Shown here one piece after another: positions 10,245 through 21,600 of a stretch of 64,000 bases of DNA. Position 1 is the stretch's first letter; every line of letters begins with the position of its first letter. Below the pieces are notes generated by a model. That model searched no databases and had not been told where the DNA came from. It saw only the letters and a program-made list of their open reading frames with translations. Source of the DNA: Ipomoea triloba (lineage: Eukaryota > Streptophyta > Magnoliopsida > Solanales > Convolvulaceae); assembly GCF_003576645.1 (NCBI RefSeq), contig NC_044917.1:12492530-12556529 (forward strand), written 5' to 3'. The translations under genes were made by a program, and so were the position numbers.

Positions 10245-13200
10245 TCATTTGACAAGCTCTTCTTCCTTAGCTTCTTCTAGCTCTCGCAGCCCTTCAACCT
10301 TCTGCTCTATCTCCTCTATCAGCTCCTCACGCCATAGCTCCGCCCGAGATCTTTCTTCAATGTCTTCTTGCTGCACAATTCCTCAATGTTTTTTACATTT
10401 ATTCTCTACAACTCTTATTTAGTATTATCGATTCTATTACAAGGTAGTATCTGTTCAATATACTTTATTTATCTGTTGTAGACCAAATTCGATCTAAACC
10501 AATCAAATGTTGCCAAGTTAGGAGGAAAAAAGTAGGAAAAATAATTAGGGATATAAAGAACAGAGTCAAGAACCCCACTAGGGTTCAAACCTAGGGCCAT
10601 TTTGTCGGCGATCAGGTAGTGGTTCTCCAAATAAGGACTTTCATGGTTAGTTAACAAGAGCAGGAAAAAAGTCTAAAAGTTAGGCTTAGTCTTTTTGGAA
10701 AAAAAAAAAAAAAAAAGTCTTTTTGAAAAAAGCCTTAGAGTTAGACTTAGTCTATTTTTTAATTAATTTTAAATAAAGAACAATAAATACGGTAGGTGTA
10801 TACACCTACCATATTTACTACCCCATTTGAATTAAAGTATAATAAAGCAAGAAATTGTAAAGTAGTAAACTATCATCTCTTTCACCCCCTCCCTCCTACA
10901 GCCGAACCTCCCCTAAGTTGTGGTTCTACAGAACTACACTAAATATTTGAACCATTGCAATTTTTTATCACTACCAAAAATTAGATCTTCTTACTAATTT
11001 AACCAAACAAAATTTATTCTGGTGAACTTAACTACATAAATATTTGATAATAATCTAATTGACTCTATATATTTACCTTATTATAACTCAGTTTATACTG
11101 TTTATTCATTAATAAATCATAAATATATTTATTAACTATCCACAATTATTACTAATCATTCATATAATTATTAGAATCATAAATAATTAGTTTAATCATT
11201 ACCTAATGAATACTTTAAGATATCAAATTATAAAAATATTTATTAATTATACACCATTTTTTAAACATTACTATCATAAATAAATATTTTAATCAACTAT
11301 ACACATATGTATTTTGTTCCTTGTATTCTCTAGTATTTTGATTTTTTTTAAATAACAAAGAATAAGCCTAAGTCTTAGGCTTGTTCTCATAAAGAGAAAA
11401 GTCAAACAAGCCTAAGCCTTATACTTTTTTCTCTGATCAGAATCCCCCCGTTCCGTCCCGATTTGAGAAACCATGTTTAATTACCTCCCCGACGAATTAA
11501 TAATTCTCAAATCTATGACCTCCAATTTTAAAAAATTACAATTATGTCATTCGACCACAAGATCTTTGTCACAATTTAGCACTATACTCATAAATGTATC
11601 AAAATTTAATTTAAAAAAAAAATCTTTAATTACTTAATAAAAATAAAGAAGAATGTGTATACCTTATCATAGATCCAATGTCCAGTACCATCCCCGCCAT
11701 CTCCTCTATAATTCTCGGAATCATAGTAGGGATCCTAGTAAAAACAACAAAAATCCAGAAAAAACAATGCCAATTAATTACAACTTTAATTTGTCATTAT
11801 GGGTGACAATTTAAGAATTTACAAGCGCTTACTTTAGTAGAACCAAAGAAGCAGCATCCCCAAATAGTGAACATGATGTAAAATGAGTCTAACAATACAT
11901 CAAGAAAAATAAATTTTTTAGTTTTGAAAATAGAAAAGAAATGGTGTGATAGATACCACAATGAATGAATTAATTAAAGGTAAAATAATTGAAGCATATG
12001 TTCCATCTCAACTAAAAGTTGGATTGTAAATTTATATTTATATATTATATGTTCAACACGCTCCCCACGTGTGCTTGACGGACTCCAAGCATCACGTAAG
12101 GTAGGCTTTTGGTACCAAATTGAAGCGTGTACTCCATCTCAACTAAAAATCTGAGTTGATAATTGGACTGTACTTTCTATGTTTATATATTATATATGCT
12201 CAACAAAAATAACATGTTTGTATGTGGGAGGCCTTGTTCACACGAGAAAATGTTTTATTGTGAGAAATGTAAATTAAGTTTGTCCATCCATAGCAAATTG
12301 AAGCGTGTACTCAATTGCACTTGCAACCAAGGCTAGCTCGCTTCTTGCTAAAAGTTGTGCTTTTGCAAAACTATTGTTGCGGGGGTGGGGAGGGGGAGGG
12401 GGCAACACGAGTTTGCTCAAAACTCGTGTTGTTTTGAAACAGTTGAGGCTAATTGAATTTGCCATCCAATTGCCAGTTTCGCAAACCCGTACAGTCCAAT
12501 TATCAACAAAATAGTGGACAAGTGAGATCAATATTTAAATTAAAAAAAAATACAGTGACGTTTTATAAATTAGAACTTTTATTGCATCATTTAGGAGAAA
12601 AAACAACATAATTTTGCCTTATGCTGGGATGGACCAAAATTGATACATTATGAAAATTGGAGGGTCAATAATTTTTGTATTAATCAATCATTGATGAATT
12701 GAAATTATTATTTGGTATAATATATAGTGTACTTACAAACATTTTTGATGGCTGCATCACTTAGATGCCAAACAGACTTGTGAGTGATGAGGTCTCTTTG
12801 GCCATCCAAGTGCTCAACCATTACTGCCATCAATTGCAAACCTGGGAATGCATTCACTCTTGTTCTACAACCCCTTCTGCTCTTTCCCCCACCTTCAATC
12901 TATACACTCACAACATGCAAAACACAAAATCAAAACACTAACAGAACCGTTTGGTTGCAATGACGGAATTAGGAGCGGAGGGAAAATGAATTGTAATTTC
13001 GTGGAAAATGAATAGGATGTGAATACAGTAGGAATTTAAATTCCATTGTTGGGTGAACAATATTATTGGGAATTTCAATCATAGTGTTTGGTATATATGA
13101 GAATTGAAAGAGAATAAGTAGTATAAAGACCAAAATGTCCGTTGCAATTGCAATTCTTAGGAAAAGATGTAGATTTATTAGGGAAGGCAATTTGGTCCTC

Positions 13201-13511
13201 ACACTACAAAATTTCTTCAATAGAATTGCAGGGGGACCTGATTTGCAATTCCTTAAATTTGAAGAATTATAATTTCATAAAATTAATTTCGATTCCCACA
13301 AGTGGCGATTCTCCTTGGGCCAGCTCCCGTGCCTCCCGGAGCAAACTCGGATGGACTTGAACTGTTAAACGGACGAAAAAAGACCCGGTAGATTTACCAA
13401 AAAAAAAATTTCATAAAATTACAATTTCTATTAACCAAATTCTGAAATTTTCCACTTCGGAATTGCAATAATTCCTCTCTGCCATACATGCCATAATATA
13501 ATGAACCTTTT

Positions 13512-13556
<45 letters not shown>

Positions 13557-13881
13557 CAGAAAATATTGAAATTAAGAAAATTTTGCTTAAAAGCTTTACA
13601 ACTTAGAATCTTTGTAAAGCAAACCAAATATAATCTTTTATTGGGTAGAAATAAATGTTTCAACCGACCTGGAAACTACTGCAAGGGCTAAAGGCAGAAT
13701 TTAAGCATTGTCCGAGCTGGAATATTAGAAAGGAAAATAAAGATTAAAAATAATAATAATAATAGGGATACCGGAAAATCACCAGAAAACTTACTGGTTT
13801 AGGAAGTTTTGATGGACAAGGAAGAGAGGGGCTATGAATTTTTGGTTTGATAATGGTGAAGCTCATCACAGCTTCAGCCAT
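10245..13881 (-). CDS. Putative chloroplast one-TM protein, resembling NDH18/PnsB5 (five exons)
   Basis: Exons, on the minus strand: 13795-13881, 12737-12899, 11833-11888, 11663-11734 and 10245-10370. All introns are GT-AG and the frame stays open for 167 aa to a TGA at 10245-10247. Start: ATG at 13879-13881, the first ATG of exon 1. The N-terminus (about 45 aa) is rich in S, P, K and R, like a plastid transit peptide. Then come FPGLQLMAVMVEHLDGQRDL, a single hydrophobic helix (about residues 84-101, FYIMFTIWGCCFFG), an acidic and glycine-rich stretch (DPYYDSENYRGDGGDGTG) and a charged helical C-terminus (ELWREELIEEIEQKVEGLRE). From memory this order resembles the PnsB5/NDH18 subunit of the thylakoid NDH complex, which supports cyclic electron flow around photosystem I; I could not verify the name. 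The splice model and frame are strong; the family name is tentative. Introns carry repeats. Confidence 0.78.
10371..11662. repeat. Repeat-bearing last intron of the minus-strand gene
   Basis: The 1.3-kb intron contains a tRNA-like B-box remnant (GGGTTCAAACCTAGGG near 10585) with a poly-A run at 10699-10717. AGGCTTAGTCTTTTTGG (10682) and AGCCTAAGTCTTAGGCTTG (11366) face each other around an AT-rich core, suggesting a decayed foldback insertion of about 700 bp. The boundaries are not sharp. Confidence 0.4.
11996..12215. repeat. CCATCTCAACTAAAAGT...TATATTATATG repeat, two tandem copies
   Basis: Two copies of a segment containing CCATCTCAACTAAAA, a GATAATTGGA-like block, ATTTATGTTTATATATTATAT and TCAACA lie at 12006-12060 and 12133-12205, within an intron. 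Related copies lie at 19741-19860 and 21830-21905. The upstream GGTACCAAATTGAAGCG suggests the tail of a tRNA-derived SINE family, not proven. Confidence 0.5.
12318..12490. repeat. Dispersed repeat, copy B
   Basis: Intronic partner of 9374-9600 (see there). It has a G-rich run at 12379-12402 and ACACGAGTTT..AAACTCGTGT, which can form a small hairpin. Confidence 0.6.
13516..13553. repeat. (TA)n microsatellite
   Basis: About 19 AT dinucleotides in the first intron of the minus-strand gene. Confidence 0.95.
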
Positions 13882-14335
13882 GTTTCCGTGCTGTGAAAGG
13901 ATTGGTGTGTAGAAAGCTTAGCATTTTGTTTGTTTTTATTATTTATATTTATTTTTAAAGTTAGGGGGGGAAATGAAAAGAGGATAAGGTGACCATTTGT
14001 AACCACTCTTCCATTTTGCAGTAGCAGATAAGAGTCATTTCACATTTGCATATAACTGAAAAGAATTACTACTCATTCATCCCCATTCTTACGCTGTAAA
14101 TATGTGTAATTGTATATAATTACTACTCATTCAATCTCATATGTATCAGTTTCGGTTAATAGGGCTAAGAGCATATCCTCAATAATAATGTTTTTTTAAT
14201 GGTTTTTGAGGTGCCACAGGCAGAAAAATGACGGAAAAAGAAGAAGAAAAAAGGAAAAAGGAAAAAAAAAAACTAAAAAAATCAAATCACAAATGTGATT
14301 GTCCTAAGTTGATGTTATTTATAATTTAAATTAGA
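13882..14335. other. 5' flank of the minus-strand gene
   Basis: This contains the presumed promoter and 5' UTR, transcribed leftwards. AT-rich with A-rich runs near 14240-14280. No clear TATA box or element could be assigned. Confidence 0.4.
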
Positions 14336-14497
14336 GAACATGTAAAAATAGACCACTGAACTATTTGGGGATAACAACTAAGTACCGAATTCGAACAAGC
14401 TCCAAATTCATTGTTGAACCTAGAAAAAAAAAAGCAATTAGCATTTTTAGCAAGTTAACAACACGTTTGTGCTGATTAGAATGCCAAGTGTAATTTT

Positions 14498-14545
<48 letters not shown>

Positions 14546-14721
14546 CTACTAAGCATTTGATCTTAAAAGAAAAAAAATAACTAGCCATTTGACCTACACA
14601 CCACTAACTAATAAATAATTTAACTACCAATCACATGATGACATCTCAATGGAGGAAATGCTAAATGCTTAGTAGGATTTTATTTTGCTTAGTTTTTTTT
14701 TTATAGGGTCAAATGCTTAGG

Positions 14722-14763
<42 letters not shown>

Positions 14764-14925
14764 GAAAATAAAAGATACACATGGCATCCTAATCAGCACA
14801 AACTTGGTGTTAACCTACTAAAAATGTTAATTGCTCTTTTTCTCCAAGTTCAAACTTCGAGTTCGGTGGCTTAATTGCTATCTCCAAATAGTTCAGTGGC
14901 ATATTTGTACATTTTTCCTTTTAAA
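14336..14925. mobile_element. Foldback MITE
   Basis: Inverted arms: the left AAAATAGACCACTGAACTAT..AGCAATTAGCATTTTTAG pairs with the right CTAAAAATGTTAATTGCT..AATAGTTCAGTGGCATAT. Inner blocks GTGCTGATTAGAATGCCAAG and CATCCTAATCAGCAC also pair. The loop holds a (TA)n run (14505-14541) and an (AAT)n run (14723-14762). It is of the same type as the Mutator-like foldbacks elsewhere, but no clean TSD was found. Confidence 0.65.
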
Positions 14926-15854
14926 TTATAATAATATTAAGTTTAGTATTAATGCATAAAATCTATACATTATCTAAAAATTACTATTAACCATAAAAAA
15001 ATAATAATAATAAAATATTATATAAAATAAAAAATAAAGGAGTTTGTTTGAATAATGAATAGAAAAACCACAAAATGGGTTGGATAAAATTTGGATGCCT
15101 TTCGCGAAACTTGATACATCATGGTACTAGACTATAAGTTTTGAATCGCTAAAAATGAGTCACTTGCGGCTAGGAAATGTCAATCAAACCAGTTAGTTTG
15201 GTTTCGAGTTACCCCTATACATTGCGGGGCTTATAGTTATTTATTTATTTTTATTTAAATTAAGTTTAAAATTATTGATCATAACTTTAAAATTTCAGAC
15301 TTTTGGACTTATTGAGCGAATTCAAGTAAAATTTTTGACATTTTCAAATTAATATTTTAAATTAGCATATTTATTCTAATAAATTGAGTGTGGAATAAGA
15401 GTTGAGAGTAGAGAATGAGAGTCCATATAGTATTTTCTATTTTTAAATTTCAACTAAAAATAACTAATATATTTATACTATATATAATGATTGTAATCAT
15501 TTTTTTAATTATTTATTTCACAAAAATATTTATCTTGTAATAAATCTATTAATGCATTTATTAAAATTTTATTTACAAATTTAATAAAAAATATTAAATA
15601 TGTGCATTCATATAAATTTCATGAATAGAGTTAGTAGTACTTTAAAAACAAGAAAAAAAAAAAGAAAAAAAGAGGGTGTACCCACACTAGTTTTTTTCTT
15701 CTTTAAAAAAAAAATTCTTTTGGCCCAGTTTAGAAAAAAACAACTTCTTGCAAGTTCATTTTACCTTCTCTCACCCCTTTCTTTCTTTTCCACCTCAACT
15801 TTGGCCCCACAAAAATCAAGAAAAAACTATTAATGAAAATGTCCTAATGGTTTA
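14926..15854. other. Intergenic, AT-rich
   Basis: Low-complexity and AT-rich sequence with no convincing coding frame. A purine-rich stretch lies at 15645-15672. Nothing recognised. Confidence 0.5.
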
Positions 15855-16095
15855 TTGAGTTATTGTAATTTACTTCTCAACTATCTTTTCGAATTATATC
15901 TCCGTTATCTTATTAGAGCAGGGTGTGGGACCTTGAGTCATTGTGATTTACTTTTTTCACTATTTTATCGGATTACTTCTCCATTATCTTATTGGGGCGA
16001 GGTGTGGGACCTTGAGTTATTGTGATTTATTTCTGTACTATTTATCAAATTACCTTTCCATTATCTTGTTGCAGTGGAGTGTGAGATCTTGAAGG
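15855..16095. repeat. Three tandem copies of an ~83-bp repeat
   Basis: The unit runs TTGAGTTATTGTAATTTACTT, CTATCTTTTC, ATCTCCGTTATCTTATT, then GGGTGTGGGACC, and is repeated three times with roughly 75-80% identity by eye (about 15857, 15941 and 16014). Confidence 0.7.
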
Positions 16096-16212
16096 CAAAA
16101 AAATGTCACCTTTTATGAACAATAAATATGCTTAAATAACTCGAGCTACCGCACTAGCCTATTCAAACCTATCAATTTCGAATTTATTGACCTAATTTTC
16201 TATCGAGTTAAA

Positions 16213-16531
16213 ATGAGTTAATACCCAATTTAGTCCTCAACAATAATGATTTATCTCAATCTAGTCCTAAATGACTTTTGGTGCTGAATTAAGTCTTTAA
16301 CTTTGATGGTTTTACTCAATTTCATATGTTAAAATAGCTTAGTAATTTCATCTCTATTAATACCCAACTTAATCCTCAACTATACTAAATTTATCCAAGT
16401 TAGTCTTTGACTTTAGTGATTTTATCTAATTTAGTCATCAACTATAATGATTTTTCTTAATTTAGTCATTAATTTTAGTAACTGAGAATTGAATTAAGTA
16501 AAATCATCAAAGTCGAGGACATAATTAAGCA
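16213..16531. repeat. AATTTAGTCC-type repeat, interrupted by the Pack-MULE
   Basis: Repeated TTTAGTCCTCAACTATAATGATTTT-like lines (cut here to their shared core) match the style of the elements at 23132 and 37094. Its right part resumes after the Pack-MULE at 18096 (AATTAAACACAAAAAGTTATTT), so the Pack-MULE inserted into this older element. Confidence 0.5.
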
Positions 16532-17165
16532 GAGTTAATTCCAGCAATGGTCCTTCGACTATGTTGATTTTCTAAAATTGGTCCCCGTCTTTTAATTTGG
16601 ACTAGAAAGACAATTGACTATTGAATTTGTTCCAGCAATGGTCCCTCCGTTTATGTTCAGTTAGTGAGGAGTTAAATGTGAGGGTAAATGAGTCATTTCA
16701 TAATATGGCCTTCTTCCTCCATTCTGAGCCAGCCAACACTAGCGACGGTGATGACTGACGATGCTGTCGTGGTGGAGCTCCTCTTCCGCCTCAAGCAGTC
16801 AAGGGTGTGCACTCCGCCGCGGTGAGGTTAATGCATATATGTTTGCCTTCATCCAGCTAGGGCCATCGCCAGCGAAGATTGAAGCCCACGACGTCGACTA
16901 GCCGGAAAGAGGCTGCCGCTGGAAGTACCGCTAGGTTTAGCCGGAAAGTGGCGCTGCTTCACCCAGCGACGGCTACTTTGACGAGTCCAATCGCGTCTCT
17001 TCTTTGCTGGATCTAACATCTACTTTTATAACCCTTTATTAAGGATAGGGGATTTAGTTTATGTTTGGATTGAGGATAACGGGAAGGGGAAGGGAGATGG
17101 TAATGCTAGTTTGAGAGATTTTTTTATTTTTTATTTTCACTTTTGAGCCATCAAGCTCAAGCTAT

Positions 17166-17615
17166 TGGAAGGATTAGTGTTTGAGCCATGCTCCTTTGTC
17201 ATGACACCAACTTCTATGTTCTTTCCATCACTCTCAACAACATCATGCAAAGCACGAATGGCTAGGATATAGCTTCACAGTTTCCTGACCAGAGGTTTCG
17301 TTGTAATTCTTCTCAAGAAACTCCCGGATTGAGTTGGAGTTCCTCCTAGTTGCATTGGCCTTCCATGCATGCTGAAAAAGTACCTGATGGATATGTCTGA
17401 TAAAGAGATGGAACACTTGTGTATGGGTCAAAACCAATAATAAGCAAGGTAGAAAGACCAAATGGTCTTACACCACCACTTTGAGTGTATTTTTGCTGAA
17501 GGCCAGTAATATAGCGAGTTATGTACTCAACAGTTACAGGATCTTCCATAGTGAGCATGTGACTCTGGCACTCAATGCATGCTCTATTTACAAGAACGCA
17601 TGCATCTGCTTTTAT
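17166..17615 (-). pseudogene. Captured proteasome subunit alpha type-7 fragment
   Basis: The minus-strand frame reads [18 protein letters not shown], then [46 protein letters not shown] and PSGTFSA. A frameshift follows, then [20 protein letters not shown] with ETSGQETVKL, another shift, then DGKNIEV and MTKEHG. These are in order the central and C-terminal blocks of the 20S proteasome alpha-7 subunit, here without introns at those joins. The N-terminal part is missing, and there is an extra residue block (LLIIGF) plus frameshifts, so it cannot give a working subunit. A 112-aa open frame (17346-17684) fuses 24 novel residues to the proteasome part. Confidence 0.88.
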
Positions 17616-17638
17616 GTTAGAATGCTTTTTTTTTATTT

Positions 17639-17815
17639 TTATTCGAGAATCCACAACAAGTGCTTGAACATCACCGCTTCGCATTCGATGGCGGTGGACT
17701 CGTCGGAGTAGCTGCCGGAGCGCTTCGCCAGTTCCTGGAACATAGGGTGGTCGATGATGTCGAAGCCAACCAGGTATTGGTAGCGAGACTTACCCACGTA
17801 CACAGGTTGGAGGTC
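17639..17815 (-). pseudogene. Captured SAUR (small auxin-up RNA) fragment
   Basis: The minus-strand frame reads [20 protein letters not shown], then [11 protein letters not shown], then [15 protein letters not shown] and a stop. This is the conserved core and end of SAUR proteins (family pattern VYVGKSRRRYLV..DHPxFxELxxxSG..CExVLFEHLLWML). Upstream in frame is a P-, L- and S-rich segment back to a possible ATG at 17918-17920, so a 93-aa frame remains open. It could in principle be translated, but the basic N-terminus of a normal SAUR is not evident. It lies next to the proteasome piece on the same strand. Confidence 0.75.
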
Positions 17816-18152
17816 CTTAGAAGAGGCGGCGTTGTAAGGGCTGGAGCAGTTCTGGTCGTCAGTCGAAGGAGTTGGTGGTGGCAACAACAATGGAGGCATG
17901 GGGCTGGGGTAATGAACCAACGCTATAAATTGACGCTTTTACCCCTGCTTTTAACGTTTAACTAACCCTAGGTTCACGGAAGGACCAATGGTGGCACAAA
18001 TCTAATAGTCAAGGGTCTATTTCGTCCAAATTAAAAGACGATGACCAATTTTGAAAAATCAACATAGTTGAGCGATCATTGCTGGAATTAACTCTAATTA
18101 AACACAAAAAGTTATTTAAAACTAAAATCAGAAAAACTACTACAGTCAAGTA

Positions 18153-18402
18153 CTCTCTCTGTCCCATTTTACCTGTCCTATTTACTATTCATTGGTCAAA
18201 CAAACTCTTTCTTCATTGCTTATTTTGTTTAGTAATTTTTTATTATTTTTAAATATAATTTTTTTGTGTTTAATAGTACTTTTAATGTAGTTTCTAAATA
18301 TATAAATTTTATATATTAATTCTAAACTTAATATTATGAAAAAATTCGATAAAAAGTAACTTCAGTTAAACGATCCAGACAACTAAAATGGGACGGAGGT
18401 AG
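18153..18402. mobile_element. Stowaway-like MITE (Tc1/mariner)
   Basis: The termini CTCTCTCTGTCCCATTTT and AAAATGGGACGGAGGTAG form the CTCCCTCCGTCCC-type inverted repeat, flanked by TA on both sides (18151-18152 and 18403-18404). At 250 bp it has the usual size, and its core is AT-rich. It sits about 290 bp upstream of the MPO1-like start codon, so it may lie in that gene's promoter. Confidence 0.88.
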
Positions 18403-18690
18403 TACTAAATTAGGTATTAACTCAGTTAAAATCTTTTACCACTATCTTAACATTTTTTAATCTTATCCAACCACCCTATCAATATCAAGCTAAGCCTACG
18501 GCAGAGATTCCCATCCACCGCCCATCTTTCTCGAAGACATCAATTCGGAATTAGCGTCCGTCTTGCTTACCAGTTTTCCTTATTTTTTCGTCGCTTCTCG
18601 TCTACGAAATGTCCCTATTCAAGAAAACAGAGTAGACCCATCCTAAATTCATCAAATAATCCCCAAAATTCTCCAAAAGGCAAATTAAAG

Positions 18691-21600
18691 ATGGGATTGT
18701 TGGATTTGGAGAAACACTTTGCATTCTATGGGGCATACCACAGCAACCCAGTGAATGTGTTGATTCACGTGGTGTTTGTTTGGCCAATTTTCTTTACGGC
18801 TTTGATTCCCTTGTATTTCACATCCCCAATCTTCAAGACCTCTCCGATTCAGCTCTGTGACCACACCATTTTGGTGCTGAATTATGGGTTCTTGCTCACC
18901 TTGGTTTATGGGGTTTTCTATGTGGCTTTGGACAATAAAGCTGGATCTTTGGCTGCCTTGCTCTGTTTCCTCTGCTGGGTTTTTAGCAGTTCTCTTGCTC
19001 ATAATCTGGGTTTCTCCCTTGCTTGGAAGGTAAAGTTTCCCCCTTCTATATAATTTACTATATTCAATAAAGGCTGTGCTTTTATTTATTTTGGAGTTGT
19101 TTGGTAAATAGCTGTTAGTTGATAGCGGATTGAGTTAAGTGTGTTTGGCTAGTTGATAGCATTAGCAGAAAAGGTGTTTGGTAAATTAGTTGTTACAAAA
19201 AATTAATTAATCAAATACTAGTGATCACATAAGCTAAAATTGGTTAAGCTAACTATGTTGATATAGTGTTGGTATATTAGTTTTTTTTTTTTTTTGAACC
19301 TGTCCTATAATTTTTCTAATATTTTCAGCCCAAAGAAGCTCAGCCCCACCACCGAGATTCAAATCTATAATCATTTATTTGGAATGGTAACTAGATGCCA
19401 TTACATTACATGGTAGTTCGCCTGGCCTATTGGTATATTAGTTAGTTCAGTTGATGTGAATATAGTTTTGAATCACCATAACTATAGTAAGGGTATCCTT
19501 GGCTTGGTCTTGAACTATAGCTCTTTTATCTCCTTTAGAATAGGTTGCTTTGTTACCATATAGAAACTGATAGAACTTATATTCACAAATCCAAGATACT
19601 AGAGTATAAAAAGAAGAATAAAGTAGGGAAAGAAGATAGCTACAACAAAACAACCTATTCTAAAGGAGATTAAAGATCTTTAGACTAAGACCAAGCAACA
19701 CATGGACTGTAGTCTATCGGGTTACGTTGAGATTCAAACCCATGACTTTGGCATGGGATTGGCTTTGATACCAAATTGAAGGATATGCTCCATCTCAACT
19801 AAAAGTCTAAGATGATAGTTGGATTGCATATTTATGTTTATATATTATATGTTTAACACAGAAGTGAGAACATATGCTAAATGCATCTTGACTGACTCAA
19901 AAGATGAAACAAATTTTAGACACATCATATGTAACAGATAGGAATGTGAACTTGGTGGTCTTCTCATCCATTTGGTAAGAACTTATACGTTATTAAAGAA
20001 GAAACCAGCATCAACAAATCAAGACTTTTAACAAGATATCTAGTGATATCAGAACTTTAAATTCAATTAACAAACAACCTCCACATTATCGTGTATTAAA
20101 GAACAAGAATTCTAATTCAAATTAGTGACTGAAATTGTATAAAAACATAATATCACAGTAAAAGAGCATACATTTCTGCAATATATTATGAGTTGTGCAT
20201 GGTTTTTATGCATCATATATTGCCTTGACCTATGTTCACATGTTAGTGTCTCTTCGTTTTTCAAATGTTTTTATAGAAACAAGTATCAAGCATTCCATTA
20301 CATGTTGATATTGATCCAACTATTGATATTATTGCTTGGATCAGTTGTCTTGAGGAAGACCCTGAGGTTTCTATTCTAAATAGTAGTAGCAAATAATTGT
20401 GAAGGTCACGCAATATTAAGTTCTATGTCTTTATGTATTTGGTTTCCTCCTAGCAATTTGGAATTTCCTTGAATTCCTTGTATGAGTCGAATGTGCCTTT
20501 AAACTGCACTAGGACATCAGTATGATCCATCGAGAGAAAGGGAGGACCAACGACAACAACAACAAATCCTTAGAAAAAAAAAATGCATTAGACTCATTAT
20601 GCTACGAGGAAGCTGATCGAAAGAATAAACAATCATAAGCTTTATCATCAAAACCTGAGCCCCACATATTTTTCCATTAGAAATACTGCCTTTAGTAGGA
20701 TCTTTACCTAAATATGTAATAAGTTTAGATTACATGAATGAAGTAGGAAAATGCATATCAAATAAACTTTGTATTTGTGTTCAATTATATTTAGATAAAT
20801 GAGATGTTTGGTAAATAGCTGTTAGCTGATTGGGTTAGTGACTTTGACTAGTTGGTAGCATTAGCCGATTGTAGAAAGATATTTGGTAAATTAGTTGTTA
20901 GCTGATTACATGCAAAATGACTTTCTCAAAAAGCTGATTGAAAAGCTGCTTTGAGCAGTTTTTTGAATTTTAGCGTTTTAGAGCAATAAGCTATTGCAAA
21001 AAGTTAATTAATCAAATACTTATATTGGTTGTTTAACCAAGTTAAACAGCTAATAATGGTCAAATAAGCCAAAATTAGATGATAAGCTAACTATGTTACC
21101 AAGCAGAGCCATAATTTTATACTGATTTGTTTTATGGCCTACAAAGCTAAATCAACAAAATATATCTTCTTGAGCTTTTAACCATCCATATGCTAATATG
21201 ACACACAAATAGCCAGGTTGCTCTTGTTGCTCAGTTGATCTGCTGGACAAGCCAGTTTATAGGTCATGGAATGTTTGAGGTAATGAGCTCTATTAACTAC
21301 GGAGTAATTAATTTATTTTTTATGCCTTTAGTTCTACATGCCATTCAAGTTGTGTCACTCCCAATCTTCCTTTTCAATCTTGTAGAAGCGAGCCCCTGCT
21401 TTACTGGACAATCTTACACAAGCATTACTTATGGCACCTTTCTTTGTCTTGTTGGAGGTAACCACAGAAATTCTCATGTTAAAGCATAATATATATGGGA
21501 AAATTGCATTTTTGGTTCTCCAGTCATACCCGTGGTACAGACTTAGTACTTGAGTTATATGCTTATCATCTTTAACCTTCGAGTTATGCACAAAGTGGCG

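Larger units (their letters stand above)
16532..18095. mobile_element. Pack-MULE with two captured gene fragments
   Basis: Long terminal inverted repeats: the left (A)GAGTTAATTCCAGCAATGG..CGACTATGTTGATTTT..AAATTGGTC pairs with the right GACCAATTTT..AAATCAACATAGTTGAG..ATTGCTGGAATTAACTCT, over about 100 bp or more. It is flanked by AATTAAGCA (16523-16531) and AATTAAACA (18096-18104), a 9-bp TSD with one mismatch, as for Mutator-like elements. The interior carries no transposase. Instead it holds, on the minus strand, a proteasome alpha-7 fragment and a SAUR fragment, plus a GC-rich 16725-17040 piece of unknown origin. This fits the Pack-MULE pattern of gene-fragment capture. Its right end lies about 600 bp upstream of the MPO1-like start codon. 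Confidence 0.85.

Noticed and set aside
17481..17965. Plus-strand frames over the Pack-MULE interior
   Set aside because: Shadows of the minus-strand SAUR and proteasome fragments.
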